Translations under genes and position numbers: made by a program | Assembly: GCF_003432035.1 (NCBI RefSeq) | Contig: NZ_QOHO01000019.1 | Coordinates: 1-64,000 of the forward strand | From: Lacrimispora amygdalina | GTDB lineage: Bacteria; Bacillota; Clostridia; Lachnospirales; Lachnospiraceae | Direction: 5' to 3' | Length of the DNA: 64,000 nt | In this document: one piece after another, positions 52,688-61,477 of the stretch | Numbering within the stretch: the first letter of the stretch is position 1 | Layout of the letters: every line of letters begins with the position of its first letter | The notes under the pieces: model-generated | What the model saw: only the letters and a program-made list of their open reading frames with translations | Told to the model about the DNA's origin: nothing | The model's database searches: none

Positions 52688-53875
52688 TTATCTGACTATA
52701 TCACCATCTGGTTTTTCTGTCAACCCAGACGTTTCTATTTTAAGCTTCCCCTTGGCGGGTATCAGCCTCCACACAAGAACACCAATCACAGCGAGGAAAG
52801 CAGAACAGACAAAATAGGGTGCTCTCCCGCCAGCCAGTTGAAATACACTTCCACCGATAAAGGGACCAATGATTCCGCCCAGACTGGTGCCGAACATATA
52901 CTTTCCGTAAAAATTCCCCATTACCTGTTCCGGAACTCCTTTTGCAAACAGGGCATCCAGAGAATAATCCTGGGCAGTAAGGGCTAACTGATACGTTGTC
53001 CAGATAAGTGCAAATATCCACAGATCCGGGCTGAAAACCATTAAAACTATAAGTACAGCAGCAATCAGCGTGAATGAAAGAATGGTTTTCTTATATCCCA
53101 GCCTGTCTCCGATTTGTCCGATTTTGGGACTAAGAAAGGCAGAAATCATCACCGGCAATATAAACACAAATGCAATGGCTTCCATATCCACATGATATAC
53201 CTCCATCATATACGGAATAATCAGCACTCCTGCCATCCTCACCGGTATGCAGTAAAGGAAATTTAAAATCCAGATCTTCTGTTCCAGCGCGGTATAGACA
53301 ACCTTTTCAGACTGGGAAACCGGTTCTTTCGTGAGTGACGGTCTTTGGGTAAATGTATACACCAGTGAAACCATGGCAAAAGCAGCACTGATTAAAAACA
53401 GCTGATTCCATCCTTCTAAAAAATCAGAGCGGCTGAACACGTAAAATGTCAGACCGATTCCCAGGATTCCTCCGAATTGCCGGTTACCGCTATATCTTCC
53501 AAGTCCTTGGGCAAAGCTGGTTTTTTCCGCCGTAACCAGACTGAATGCAGAAATTGTTAAAAGAATTCCTGCCGCCCCCTGTACCATTCTTGCAGCCAGT
53601 AAGTATCCCAGACTTCTTGCCTGGGCGAAAAGAAAATAAGCAAGTCCATACAGGAACAAGGCACAGCATATTACCGCGTAACGGCTGTAACGGTCGGAAA
53701 CCTTTCCAATCACAAGCCTCATGATCAATTCTGAAAATGAATAAACAGAATACAGAATGCTTAATTGAAATACGGTATACCCCAGTTCTTTTGTATAAGC
53801 AGGCAGCATCACGTCGAAAACCAGGAAAGGCAGTGAGACCAGCACAATGGATAATGCAACTTTTTCATACTTCAT
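52688..53875 (-). CDS. MFS efflux transporter
   Basis: This 395-residue protein has twelve hydrophobic segments. The family motif in the loop between helices 2 and 3 reads VIGKVSDRYSRYAVIC. ARMVQGAAGILLTISAFSLV and QIGDRLGYKKTILSF are further landmarks. It likely exports a drug or metabolite. It lies 14 bases downstream of the HD-GYP gene and 22 bases before the ABC-F leader, so one transcript may cover all. An exporter followed by an ABC-F gene with a leader recalls mef-msr(D) macrolide cassettes. Confidence 0.88.
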   Translation of the reverse strand: MKYEKVALSIVLVSLPFLVFDVMLPAYTKELGYTVFQLSILYSVYSFSELIMRLVIGKVSDRYSRYAVICCALFLYGLAYFLFAQARSLGYLLAARMVQGAAGILLTISAFSLVTAEKTSFAQGLGRYSGNRQFGGILGIGLTFYVFSRSDFLEGWNQLFLISAAFAMVSLVYTFTQRPSLTKEPVSQSEKVVYTALEQKIWILNFLYCIPVRMAGVLIIPYMMEVYHVDMEAIAFVFILPVMISAFLSPKIGQIGDRLGYKKTILSFTLIAAVLIVLMVFSPDLWIFALIWTTYQLALTAQDYSLDALFAKGVPEQVMGNFYGKYMFGTSLGGIIGPFIGGSVFQLAGGRAPYFVCSAFLAVIGVLVWRLIPAKGKLKIETSGLTEKPDGDIVR

Positions 53876-53888
53876 ATTTCATTTCCCC

Positions 53889-55103
53889 CTATATCACGAA
53901 ACCAAATGCCTGGTCTATATCTTTTGTAATTGAGTTATCCACAAAACCATTTTTTGCCATATCAGAAAGAACCTTAATGGCCTGACTGTGTGCCATTCCC
54001 TTCCGGTAGGGACGGTCTTCTGTAAGAGCCTGATATACATCAAGGCACCCCATCAGGCGGGAATTGAAATCCAGTTCATCCCCTGTCTTACCGAAGGGAT
54101 ATCCCTTCCCGTTCAGTTTTTCATGGTGGTTGGCTGCCCATTCCGTAATATCTTCAAAGCCTCTGATGTTCTCAAGCGCAACTCTTGTATAATACACATG
54201 TCTCTTAACTGTCTCAAATTCCTCCGGAGTCAGGGCACGTGGAACATCAAGAATACTGTTTGGCACAGCCAGCTTTCCTAAATCATGTAAGTCAGCCGCA
54301 ATGACCAGCCGGGCTGTCTCCTCCTGTCCTTTTTTATAATATTCCGCCATTCTGGCCGCTTTTTCTGCCAGACCTTTGGAATGGCGTCTGGTAAAGCTGG
54401 ATTTAGAGTCAACAATTCTGGAAAATACACCGGTAACCTGGCGGATTTTATCCAGGGGCACCTCCATCTCAAAAGATGGAACGAGAGCATCAAGGGCCGG
54501 CTCAATTCTGTCATTGCTTAGATTTTCCCAGACAGACTGATCCTCCGCCATCTGGTGAAGGATTGCAGCAAGCTGCGGTGAAACCATGCCTGCCTCACAA
54601 CTGTTCACCCATTCAAGCACCTTTTCGTGGGAATAATCTCCGCCTGCGTACTTAAAATAGTTTTCAAAGCTGTCAGCTGCCGCTATAATCAGGGAAATAA
54701 GCGGTATCTCATCACCCTTTAACCCGAAAAAACCATTTCCGTCATAGCGCTCATGATGATAGAGAATCACACCCTCAGGCTCTGTCAGAAACGGGTAGTC
54801 TTTTACATTCTTTTCTCCAATCACACAATGACCTCTGGAACCTTCAAATCTCGTCACTGCATGATTCCATTCCTGGGGAAGCTGTTCATAGAGACTTGAT
54901 TCACTTAAACCGTTATCATGGAGAATGGAAAGCGCGGCGGCATCATAAACCTCTTCTTCCGATAAATCCAGTCTCCTGGCTATACATAAGGTCAGATAAG
55001 CAGTTCTCTTTCCATGATTCGACTGCATTCCCAGCCGGTCCATCTCAACAAAGTCCAATGCAAATGAGACAGCTATCAGGAAATCATTTAAGCTGAATTG
55101 CAT
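53889..55103 (-). CDS. HD-GYP domain protein (cyclic di-GMP phosphodiesterase type)
   Basis: This 404-residue protein has a C-terminal HD-GYP domain: AADLHDLGKLAVPNSIL (HD pair near 270) and ANHHEKLNGKGYPFGKTGDELD (GYP motif, about 317-320). The N-terminal half holds a second HD-like region (SILHDNGLSESSLYEQLPQ, VILYHHERYDGNGFFG), so two tandem domains are present. It likely hydrolyses cyclic di-GMP or another cyclic dinucleotide. It heads the segment with MFS and ABC-F. A terminator separates it from the zinc operon. Confidence 0.88.
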   Translation of the reverse strand: MQFSLNDFLIAVSFALDFVEMDRLGMQSNHGKRTAYLTLCIARRLDLSEEEVYDAAALSILHDNGLSESSLYEQLPQEWNHAVTRFEGSRGHCVIGEKNVKDYPFLTEPEGVILYHHERYDGNGFFGLKGDEIPLISLIIAAADSFENYFKYAGGDYSHEKVLEWVNSCEAGMVSPQLAAILHQMAEDQSVWENLSNDRIEPALDALVPSFEMEVPLDKIRQVTGVFSRIVDSKSSFTRRHSKGLAEKAARMAEYYKKGQEETARLVIAADLHDLGKLAVPNSILDVPRALTPEEFETVKRHVYYTRVALENIRGFEDITEWAANHHEKLNGKGYPFGKTGDELDFNSRLMGCLDVYQALTEDRPYRKGMAHSQAIKVLSDMAKNGFVDNSITKDIDQAFGFVI

Positions 55104-55221
55104 GTTGTATCGGCTCCTTCCGTATCCATTCCAGTTGAATACTAATATGCTATTAATAATTGTATCATAAGATGATTGTAAATCAGCGTGAAATGTCTGT
55201 CAACCGGATTGCGTTTAAACC

Positions 55222-55263
55222 AAAACAGGAGAAGCATGCATTCACGCACCTTTCTCCTGTTTT
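55222..55263 (-). terminator. Terminator of the zinc operon
   Basis: A perfect 12-bp stem AAAACAGGAGAA with TTCTCCTGTTTT encloses 18 bases, followed by a T tract on the minus strand, three bases after the DUF1980 gene. Confidence 0.9.
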
Positions 55264-55265
55264 CA

Positions 55266-56084
55266 TCAGTAATTAGGGTAAACATACTCCTGCTGCGGTT
55301 TCTCCGCTGCCGCCATAGTTTCCGCATCAATGGTGGGATATCCGTCTTTTACCGACAGCTTTCCGGTAACCGTCACCCAGTCATTTTCTTTAAAGCTCAG
55401 CCCTTTTGAGTCATATGCCATCAGCCCCATAGGCGCCATATCGGCAGAACAGCACCACATAGACAGACGGACCAGGGCGAATTCATTTTCCTGCCGGTTT
55501 TCCAGATCCAGAAATACAAACCCCTTCATGGTAACTGTATATCCCTGGTATTTGTCTGCATGCGCTCCAAGCTCTGTCATCCACGCATAATAATCATCGT
55601 CTGCAATGGTAATCGTTCTGGCATTCTCATCAAGCCCGTTCAAGCCGGCACTGTCATCCGGTTCTTCCGCAGCTGTTTCATCTTCATAATAATCAAATCC
55701 ACTTGTTTCCTGTTCACTGGCACTGTAATCGATCCCATCACCGCCCGAAGAAGAACCAGGTATACTGGAACTGGAATAGTTCTTAATCACCGCACTTCCT
55801 GCAGGAGGGGCTGGCGGTACTGTTAATATCAGAATCGGGATTCCAAGAACAAGACAATGAAACAGCCTGCCCTTATATTTCGGGCGGAAAATCTTCCCTG
55901 CTCCCATGGCGGCCCACAGTACCATAAGTGCAGACAGGCCATATAAATAAGGCTTCATTCTCGGCGTCACATAAGAGAGATAACCGCCTGTAACAGTCAG
56001 CCGGAAAAGCTGAAATCCAAAAAGCAGATAACAGGCAGACTCCGTCAATGCCTGAACATTGATTCCTTTCCCTTTCAGCTTCAT
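55266..56084 (-). CDS. DUF1980/TIGR03943-type permease subunit (YcgQ-like)
   Basis: This 272-residue protein pairs with UPF0718-type permeases. I choose ATG 56084 (MKLKGKGINVQALTESACYL), overlapping the fusion gene by 4 bases (ATGA); a longer reading is out of register with it. Three hydrophobic segments are visible near the N terminus, then an acidic/Ser-rich linker (about 115-160), then a globular C-terminal domain (YTVTMKGFVFLDLENRQENE, DNDWVTVTGKLSV-like). It lies directly after the GTPase-permease fusion, the usual partner order. Confidence 0.85.
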   Translation of the reverse strand: MKLKGKGINVQALTESACYLLFGFQLFRLTVTGGYLSYVTPRMKPYLYGLSALMVLWAAMGAGKIFRPKYKGRLFHCLVLGIPILILTVPPAPPAGSAVIKNYSSSSIPGSSSGGDGIDYSASEQETSGFDYYEDETAAEEPDDSAGLNGLDENARTITIADDDYYAWMTELGAHADKYQGYTVTMKGFVFLDLENRQENEFALVRLSMWCCSADMAPMGLMAYDSKGLSFKENDWVTVTGKLSVKDGYPTIDAETMAAAEKPQQEYVYPNY

Positions 56085-57628
56085 ATCCGGATCCCTCCGC
56101 TTCCAAGCAATGCAAACATACCCACAACACCAAAGCAAATCAGGAATGTTGTAACAAAAAGACGGACAATAAATTTTTTCTCAAATCCGCCAAGAAGCAT
56201 TGCTCCATTTTTCAAATCAATCATGGGACCAAACACCAGAAATCCCATCAGCGCCCCTGCCGGGAAAACACCTGCCATGGTTCTTGCCACCACCGCATCC
56301 GATGAAGAACACAAAGACAGGATAAATGCCATTGCCATCATAAACGCCACCGAACCCAGAATCGGAATTCCAGCTCCCGACCGGGTCATTCCCGGCCAGA
56401 CTTCCTGCAGTACAGTGGAAACAAAAATACCGGTAAGCAGATATTTCCCAACTGTAAAAAATTCATTCTGGGCGTGACGCATCATGAGAAAAAAGCGGGA
56501 AGCTTTCGTCTCATCCGCCGCAGGGATCTCATAATCTCCGTACGTTTCTCCTCCCTGTATGGACGGATCCGCTAACAGTATCTTTTGGGGCTGGGATACA
56601 AGATAAGTAAGACCAGTCAAAACTGCACATAAAATCCCCAGACCGCATCTGGCTGCAATAATCTTAAGGTTTCCATTAAAGGCATACCAGGTAGACAGAA
56701 TCACCACCGGGTTAATCACCGGGGATACCAGCATAAAGGTAACTGCTGCAGACAGTGGTACTCCCTTTTTTACAAGACCCTTAAAAACCGGTACGGAAGC
56801 ACAGTCACAAACCGGAAGACAAAATCCGGCCGCAATGGCAAAGAGCTGCCCCAGAACCACATTCTTTGGAAACTTACTCCGGATCCAGTCTGCAGGCACG
56901 TAAACCTGAATAGCAGAAGAAAGCAGCACTCCGATAACAAGAAAGGGCACCGCCTGTAAAAACACACCCAGAAACAACGTGACAAATGATCCCAGGAACG
57001 AATTTGCAATCAGATAAATTATGGCCGCAGCTGCAGCCAAAAGCAGCAGCAGCTGAGATTTCACTTCATACCGGAACATATTTTTCTTAATACGGTCCCA
57101 TTTTCCCTCTGTAAATACACGGATATCCGGATTAATGTGGAAAAGTGCCTGGGCACTCTGCTCCGCCTTTTTCAAATCCTCTGTTCTTAAATATGCCATA
57201 TCACTGGCTGCGATCTGGGACATGGAAATCAGACCGGAGTCTGTGATCCTGAGCTTCAGCTCTTTTTCCTCTCCCACATAAACAACCTTTTCCACATTGA
57301 TGGCCGGTTTCATGTGAAATTGCAGAAACATCTCCTCAAATTTGTGAAAATGCTCCATTCCATTCCACTCAATCAAGATTAAATCGGCAGGATCAGCCAG
57401 AATCTCTTCGCAAATCGAGTCAGCCACCAAAAACGGTGACTCCTCTATTTCTGCCTTAGAATAATAAAGGGAGCGCACGCCTTCCCCTTCGGCAAGGGGC
57501 GTATCGCCCCGTTCAAATTGAATCACCAGGACTTCCTGTTCAGAAAGTTCTTCCCGGATTAACCGGTTTATCAGCGTTGTTTTGCCGGAATCAAGAAATC
57601 CTGTGATTACCCATGCAGGAACCACCAT
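56081..57628 (-). CDS. Fusion of a CobW-like GTPase domain with a UPF0718/DUF318 permease
   Basis: This 515-residue protein starts with a G3E GTPase domain (about 1-185): Walker A GFLDSGKTT (10-18), then LILIEWNGMEHFHKFEEMF. The rest is a membrane permease with about eight helices. FCLPVCDCASVPVFKGLVKKG and FMLVSPVINPVVILSTWYAF are the two-repeat hallmarks of the UPF0718 family, and SLCSSSDAVVARTMAGVFPA is its second-half equivalent. Normally these two activities are separate proteins. The gene lies 3 bases downstream of a stand-alone CobW GTPase and overlaps its DUF1980 partner. The CxC motif in the membrane part may bind the transported metal. Confidence 0.85.
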   Translation of the reverse strand: MVVPAWVITGFLDSGKTTLINRLIREELSEQEVLVIQFERGDTPLAEGEGVRSLYYSKAEIEESPFLVADSICEEILADPADLILIEWNGMEHFHKFEEMFLQFHMKPAINVEKVVYVGEEKELKLRITDSGLISMSQIAASDMAYLRTEDLKKAEQSAQALFHINPDIRVFTEGKWDRIKKNMFRYEVKSQLLLLLAAAAAIIYLIANSFLGSFVTLFLGVFLQAVPFLVIGVLLSSAIQVYVPADWIRSKFPKNVVLGQLFAIAAGFCLPVCDCASVPVFKGLVKKGVPLSAAVTFMLVSPVINPVVILSTWYAFNGNLKIIAARCGLGILCAVLTGLTYLVSQPQKILLADPSIQGGETYGDYEIPAADETKASRFFLMMRHAQNEFFTVGKYLLTGIFVSTVLQEVWPGMTRSGAGIPILGSVAFMMAMAFILSLCSSSDAVVARTMAGVFPAGALMGFLVFGPMIDLKNGAMLLGGFEKKFIVRLFVTTFLICFGVVGMFALLGSGGIRI

Positions 57629-57631
57629 GCG

Positions 57632-58594
57632 TCATTCTCCTTTAAACAATGTTATGATCTGCTGTTCCTTTATTCCTGTTCCTATGAAACACACACTGTT
57701 TCCCTCTCCCCGGTAACTTTGAATCTTAAGCATACCGGGTATGTAATGAAAAGAAATGCTTCCCTCCGGACCTTTCACAATCCCTTTTCCTCTGAGAATC
57801 ATTCCATCTGCCTGTCCGGTTACCCTGTTGATTTTCACCTTCAGTTCGGCTTCTGACAGAAGTTCATCACACGCAAAGGTAACTGATGAAAAGATCTCTC
57901 TGGCAAAATGAAACAGGGGACGTACGGCAGATTCTCCCTTTCCACCGGAACGGATCTTCCGGTTCAAAGCGGCGGGCTTATTAAGCTCTTCCTGTAAGGT
58001 CTCCGCCAAAGTTACCCGTTTTCCTTCAAGAAATATCTCTGCAGGAATGCTGTCCCAGAAATCCGCTTCAATTCTGGCCTCAGGATTCAGTTTCCTGATT
58101 TTCCCCATAACGCCTTCTGTCTCTCCTGCTTTTTCGCTTATATGGCTTAAAAGAATTAAATCACCGAACTGAATCTGGTTGATGAACACTTCTCCGAAAT
58201 TTTCTCTGTATTTATCAAAATTCATCACATCTACCACAGTGATGCAGCGGCAAATCTTCACAATGTCCTTCCGGTTCATGCACACCTTAATGATGTCCGA
58301 CAGCCGCCCCGCTCCGGACGGCTCTACTATAATCACATCAGGTGCATATTCCTCTGCAATCTGCCCCATGGCTCTGTTAAAATCTCCGGTCAGACTGCAG
58401 CAGATACACCCTGAATTTAAGCTGGTCACAGTTAAACTGTCACCTTTTAAAAGCTCCGCATCGATTTCGGAATCACCGAAATCATTTTCAATCACTACAA
58501 CCTTCCGGTTCTGAAAAACAGCGGGGACCATCGTCTGAATCAATGTGGTCTTACCTGCCCCCAGAAAGCCGGAAATGATATACAAATCTATCAT
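57632..58594 (-). CDS. CobW/G3E-family GTPase (zinc metallochaperone type)
   Basis: This 320-residue protein has Walker A GFLGAGKTT (9-17), the metal motif CICC (Cys63, Cys65, Cys66 in SGCICCSLTGDF) and the C-terminal CobW domain ending in the YRGEGNSVCFIGTGI region. CxCC proteins in zinc operons (ZagA/YciC type) hand zinc to apo-enzymes in starvation. Here it follows the zinc importer genes by 22 bases, and precedes the fused GTPase-permease. The context supports a zinc role over cobalt or nickel. Confidence 0.92.
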   Translation of the reverse strand: MIDLYIISGFLGAGKTTLIQTMVPAVFQNRKVVVIENDFGDSEIDAELLKGDSLTVTSLNSGCICCSLTGDFNRAMGQIAEEYAPDVIIVEPSGAGRLSDIIKVCMNRKDIVKICRCITVVDVMNFDKYRENFGEVFINQIQFGDLILLSHISEKAGETEGVMGKIRKLNPEARIEADFWDSIPAEIFLEGKRVTLAETLQEELNKPAALNRKIRSGGKGESAVRPLFHFAREIFSSVTFACDELLSEAELKVKINRVTGQADGMILRGKGIVKGPEGSISFHYIPGMLKIQSYRGEGNSVCFIGTGIKEQQIITLFKGE

Positions 58595-58616
58595 CTTATC
58601 TACTCCTTATCGTGAC

Positions 58617-59423
58617 CTAGCCTTTCACTCCGAGCAGCTTCTTTCCAATAAATATAAGCAGAAGAAAAACGACCCCCACTAATACAATGGTTCCTCCCGG
58701 TTTTAATCCCAGATAATAGGCCGCAAAAAGGCCGATTATCATAAATATCACATCAAAACCGATGGCATAAAGAACCGTCTGCCTGTAATTTTTTGAAAAC
58801 TGCATGGAACAGGCTGTGGGAATTACCATCATGGAAGAAACAATTAACGCTCCTACGGTCCTTGCCGCAATGGATACTGTAACCGCTGTTAATACGGTAA
58901 ATATAAAATTCACTATTTTTACCGGAACTCCGGCAAGTCTGGCACTCCTCTCATCAAGAGCGATATAAAACAGCTCCTTATAAAGGAGTAAAAACAGCAG
59001 GAGTACCGTTAAGGACACTCCAATCACCAGAAACATCTCCATATCGCTGATTGCTACAATACTGCCAAACAGAAAGCTGTTAAAATTGGCAGAATTCTTC
59101 ACAAAACCGGAAAGCACACCTGCCAGACCGATTCCTGCAGACATGATAATTGCAATGGACATTTCTGAATAACGGGGCAGTTTTCTCCGTATGGCCTCGA
59201 TTCCAAGGGCTGCCATGATACAGGCAGCCACAGCTCCGGCTACCGGATTGATCCCCATTATAAGCCCGAAGGCAACTCCGGCAAGGGAAGTATGGGAAAG
59301 TGCATCTCCGATCATGGAAAGCCTTTTTAAGACAATCACGACACCGATACAGGGAATCACCATAGCAAGCAGGATTCCGACCACAAAGGCCCTCTGCATA
59401 AAGGCATAATTAAATATCTCCAT
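58617..59423 (-). CDS. znuB: Zinc ABC importer permease
   Basis: This 268-residue membrane protein has about eight hydrophobic segments and the ABC-3 family start MEIFNYAFMQRAFVVGILLA. I choose ATG 59423, 9 bases after GGGGGAGG; a TTG just upstream is also in frame. The conserved segment GDALSHTSLAGVAFG is characteristic of metal ABC permeases. It overlaps the ATPase gene by 14 bases. Confidence 0.93.
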   Translation of the reverse strand: MEIFNYAFMQRAFVVGILLAMVIPCIGVVIVLKRLSMIGDALSHTSLAGVAFGLIMGINPVAGAVAACIMAALGIEAIRRKLPRYSEMSIAIIMSAGIGLAGVLSGFVKNSANFNSFLFGSIVAISDMEMFLVIGVSLTVLLLFLLLYKELFYIALDERSARLAGVPVKIVNFIFTVLTAVTVSIAARTVGALIVSSMMVIPTACSMQFSKNYRQTVLYAIGFDVIFMIIGLFAAYYLGLKPGGTIVLVGVVFLLLIFIGKKLLGVKG

Positions 59424-60117
59424 CAAAGCCAGCCTCCCCCGGAATTGTTATTTGTCTCATTACGCCGTTCTCCAGACGAAAGATGGTATCCGCCAGTCCA
59501 GCCAGCCGCTTCCGGTCATGTGTTACCATAAAAACAGTCATATGATCATCGCGATTGAAATTCTTTATCAGGCGGTAGAACTCTTCCGTATTCTTTTCAT
59601 CCACACCGGTGGTCGGCTCGTCAAGAATCAGAAGATGAGGCCTGTTAACCAGGGCTCTCGCCAGCAGAACCCGCTGCTGCTGTCCGCCTGAAAGCTTTCC
59701 GATCAGGCGCTTTCTGTAAGGTTCCATTCCCACCTCGCAGAGCGCTTCCGTCACTTTTTCCTTCTCTTTTTTTCCTGCAAAACGAAAAAGCCCGATCTGG
59801 CTGTATAAATTTGCCTGAATGATCTCCTCAACAGAGGCCGGAAAGTCTTTGTAGGCATCCATTCCGTTCTGGGGAACATACCCCACTTCCTTCCAGTCAC
59901 CAAACTGACGGATGTCCTTTCCCAGCATTTGAAAGCTTCCTGTTTCTCCGGTTAAAGACAACTCACCCAAAAGTATCCGGATCAGCGTACTCTTCCCCGC
60001 TCCATTATCACCGGTGAGTGCGGCAAAACCGCCTTGGGGAACCGTTAGATCCACTCCGTTTAAAACCCGTGTGCCTCCATAGGAAAATGTCAATCCTTTC
60101 ATTTCAATCGCGTTCAC
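59410..60117 (-). CDS. znuC: Zinc ABC importer ATP-binding protein
   Basis: This 235-residue ATPase of the metal importer family has Walker A GDNGAGKSTLIRILLGELS, the signature LSGGQQQRVLLARALVNRP, Walker B HLLILDEPTTGVD, and His switch MVTHDRKRLAG. It lies 19 bases downstream of the binding protein gene and overlaps the permease gene. Confidence 0.93.
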   Translation of the reverse strand: MNAIEMKGLTFSYGGTRVLNGVDLTVPQGGFAALTGDNGAGKSTLIRILLGELSLTGETGSFQMLGKDIRQFGDWKEVGYVPQNGMDAYKDFPASVEEIIQANLYSQIGLFRFAGKKEKEKVTEALCEVGMEPYRKRLIGKLSGGQQQRVLLARALVNRPHLLILDEPTTGVDEKNTEEFYRLIKNFNRDDHMTVFMVTHDRKRLAGLADTIFRLENGVMRQITIPGEAGFDGDI

Positions 60118-60136
60118 ATGCTTACTCCTGTCCTTT

Positions 60137-61087
60137 TTATTCCAGCGCTTCTTTTAATACGGTAAGATTCTTCTCCATAACAGAAAAGTAATCATCCCCA
60201 TCTTTTAACTGTTCATCCGTCAGTCCTTCTAAAGGATTTAAAACCTCTGTTTTTGCGCCGGTTTCTTTTGCAATGGTCTCCGCCACTTTAGGGCTGACCA
60301 GATCTTCAAAGAATATGGTTTTTACTTTATTTTCCTTAACAAAGTCAATGACTTCAGCCATTCTTGCAGGATCTGGCTCTGAATCCGGTGACAGTCCCTC
60401 AATGCCCATCTGAGTCAGTCCATAAGCATTGCAAAGATATCCGAATGCCTCATGGGCAACGACTACCGACTTGTTCGGAAGAGGAGACAAGGTGTCTTTA
60501 AATTTCTTATCCAGCTCGTCAAATTTACCGGCATAGGTTTCATAATTAGCCTGGTAGTATGCTTCGTTCTCCGGATCTGCCTTCACAAAGGCATCCTTGA
60601 TATTCTCCATCTCTTTTTTCGCGTTCACCGGGCTGAGCCATACATGAGGGTCAAATTCTCCGTGTTCCTCACTTTCAGCTTCCTGGCTTTCCCCCTCCTC
60701 ACGTTCGTGCCCCTTCATTAAAGTGATTCCCGAAGATGCCTCTGCAACAGTCAGATTTTTATTTTTAAGAGTTTTTAACACATCCTCCGCCCAGTGTTCC
60801 ATTCCGGCTCCGCTGTATACAAATACATCGGCTTTTTCCAGACTTGTGATATCCTTTGTTGCCGGTTCCCAGTCGTGAGGCTCTGTTCCTGCCGGAACCA
60901 TATTGGTAACATCTACTTTATCCCCGCCTATTTTCACGGCAAAATCATACATCGGATAAAAGCTTGCCATTACACTCAGCTTTCCGCTGTTATCTGCTTC
61001 CTTTTTTTGTCCGCAGCCTGATAACAGTGCTGCAGAAACTGCAGCTGTAAAAAGAACTGCTTTCACTGTTCTGTTTGTCTTATTCAT
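60137..61087 (-). CDS. znuA: Zinc-binding lipoprotein ZnuA/AdcA-like
   Basis: This 316-residue cluster A-I binding protein has a lipoprotein signal (MNKTNRTVKAVLFTAAVSAA, then LLSGCGQ). Metal-site regions are AGTEPHDWEPATKD, the Glu/His-rich loop GHEREEGESQEAESEE, EFDPHVWLSPVNAKKEMENI, and VVAHEAFGYLCNAYGL. The flexible loop has fewer His residues than typical ZnuA. It follows the small Cys/His membrane protein gene. Confidence 0.92.
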   Translation of the reverse strand: MNKTNRTVKAVLFTAAVSAALLSGCGQKKEADNSGKLSVMASFYPMYDFAVKIGGDKVDVTNMVPAGTEPHDWEPATKDITSLEKADVFVYSGAGMEHWAEDVLKTLKNKNLTVAEASSGITLMKGHEREEGESQEAESEEHGEFDPHVWLSPVNAKKEMENIKDAFVKADPENEAYYQANYETYAGKFDELDKKFKDTLSPLPNKSVVVAHEAFGYLCNAYGLTQMGIEGLSPDSEPDPARMAEVIDFVKENKVKTIFFEDLVSPKVAETIAKETGAKTEVLNPLEGLTDEQLKDGDDYFSVMEKNLTVLKEALE

Positions 61088-61141
61088 TTATAAAATCCTC
61101 CGGTTTTTTATTTTTTCTGATCCCTGTATGTATCATCATAT

Positions 61142-61453
61142 TCAATTATCCATACGGATCTTTAAATCCACCAGAGAAACCGGACACAGAAAACGTCCTG
61201 CAAAATAAGGCAGTACTGTATATTTTGTAATCTGGCAGGAAACAGCCGCCACTGCAGCTGTTCCGATTGCCTCAGAAATAACGCTGATCGCCGAAATACA
61301 TATCTCAAGCTCGTGGCAGACACTGCAATGTCTGCCTGTGCATTCGTGGGAAAGATGGGTGAATACAAAAAACGAGGAGCTCCATAAAACCACTGTGAGG
61401 ATCAAAGCTGTCACAAGGGCTGCCCATTGTCTGAGATTGAATCTGCCTTTCAT
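61142..61453 (-). CDS. Small membrane protein with Cys/His motif, in the zinc operon
   Basis: I do not recognise this 103-residue protein. A hydrophobic N-terminal helix (WAALVTALILTVVLWSSSFF) is followed by SHECTGRHCSVCHELEICIS, where one His-Cys and two Cys pairs could bind metal. Two more hydrophobic stretches follow. It lies between the Fur-family gene (24 bases upstream) and znuA (54 bases downstream), so it is in the zinc operon. A role in zinc sensing, surface capture or a membrane partner for ZnuABC is possible. Confidence 0.65.
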   Translation of the reverse strand: MKGRFNLRQWAALVTALILTVVLWSSSFFVFTHLSHECTGRHCSVCHELEICISAISVISEAIGTAAVAAVSCQITKYTVLPYFAGRFLCPVSLVDLKIRMDN

Positions 61454-61477
61454 AATAAATCCTTTCTTACCTGTCTG

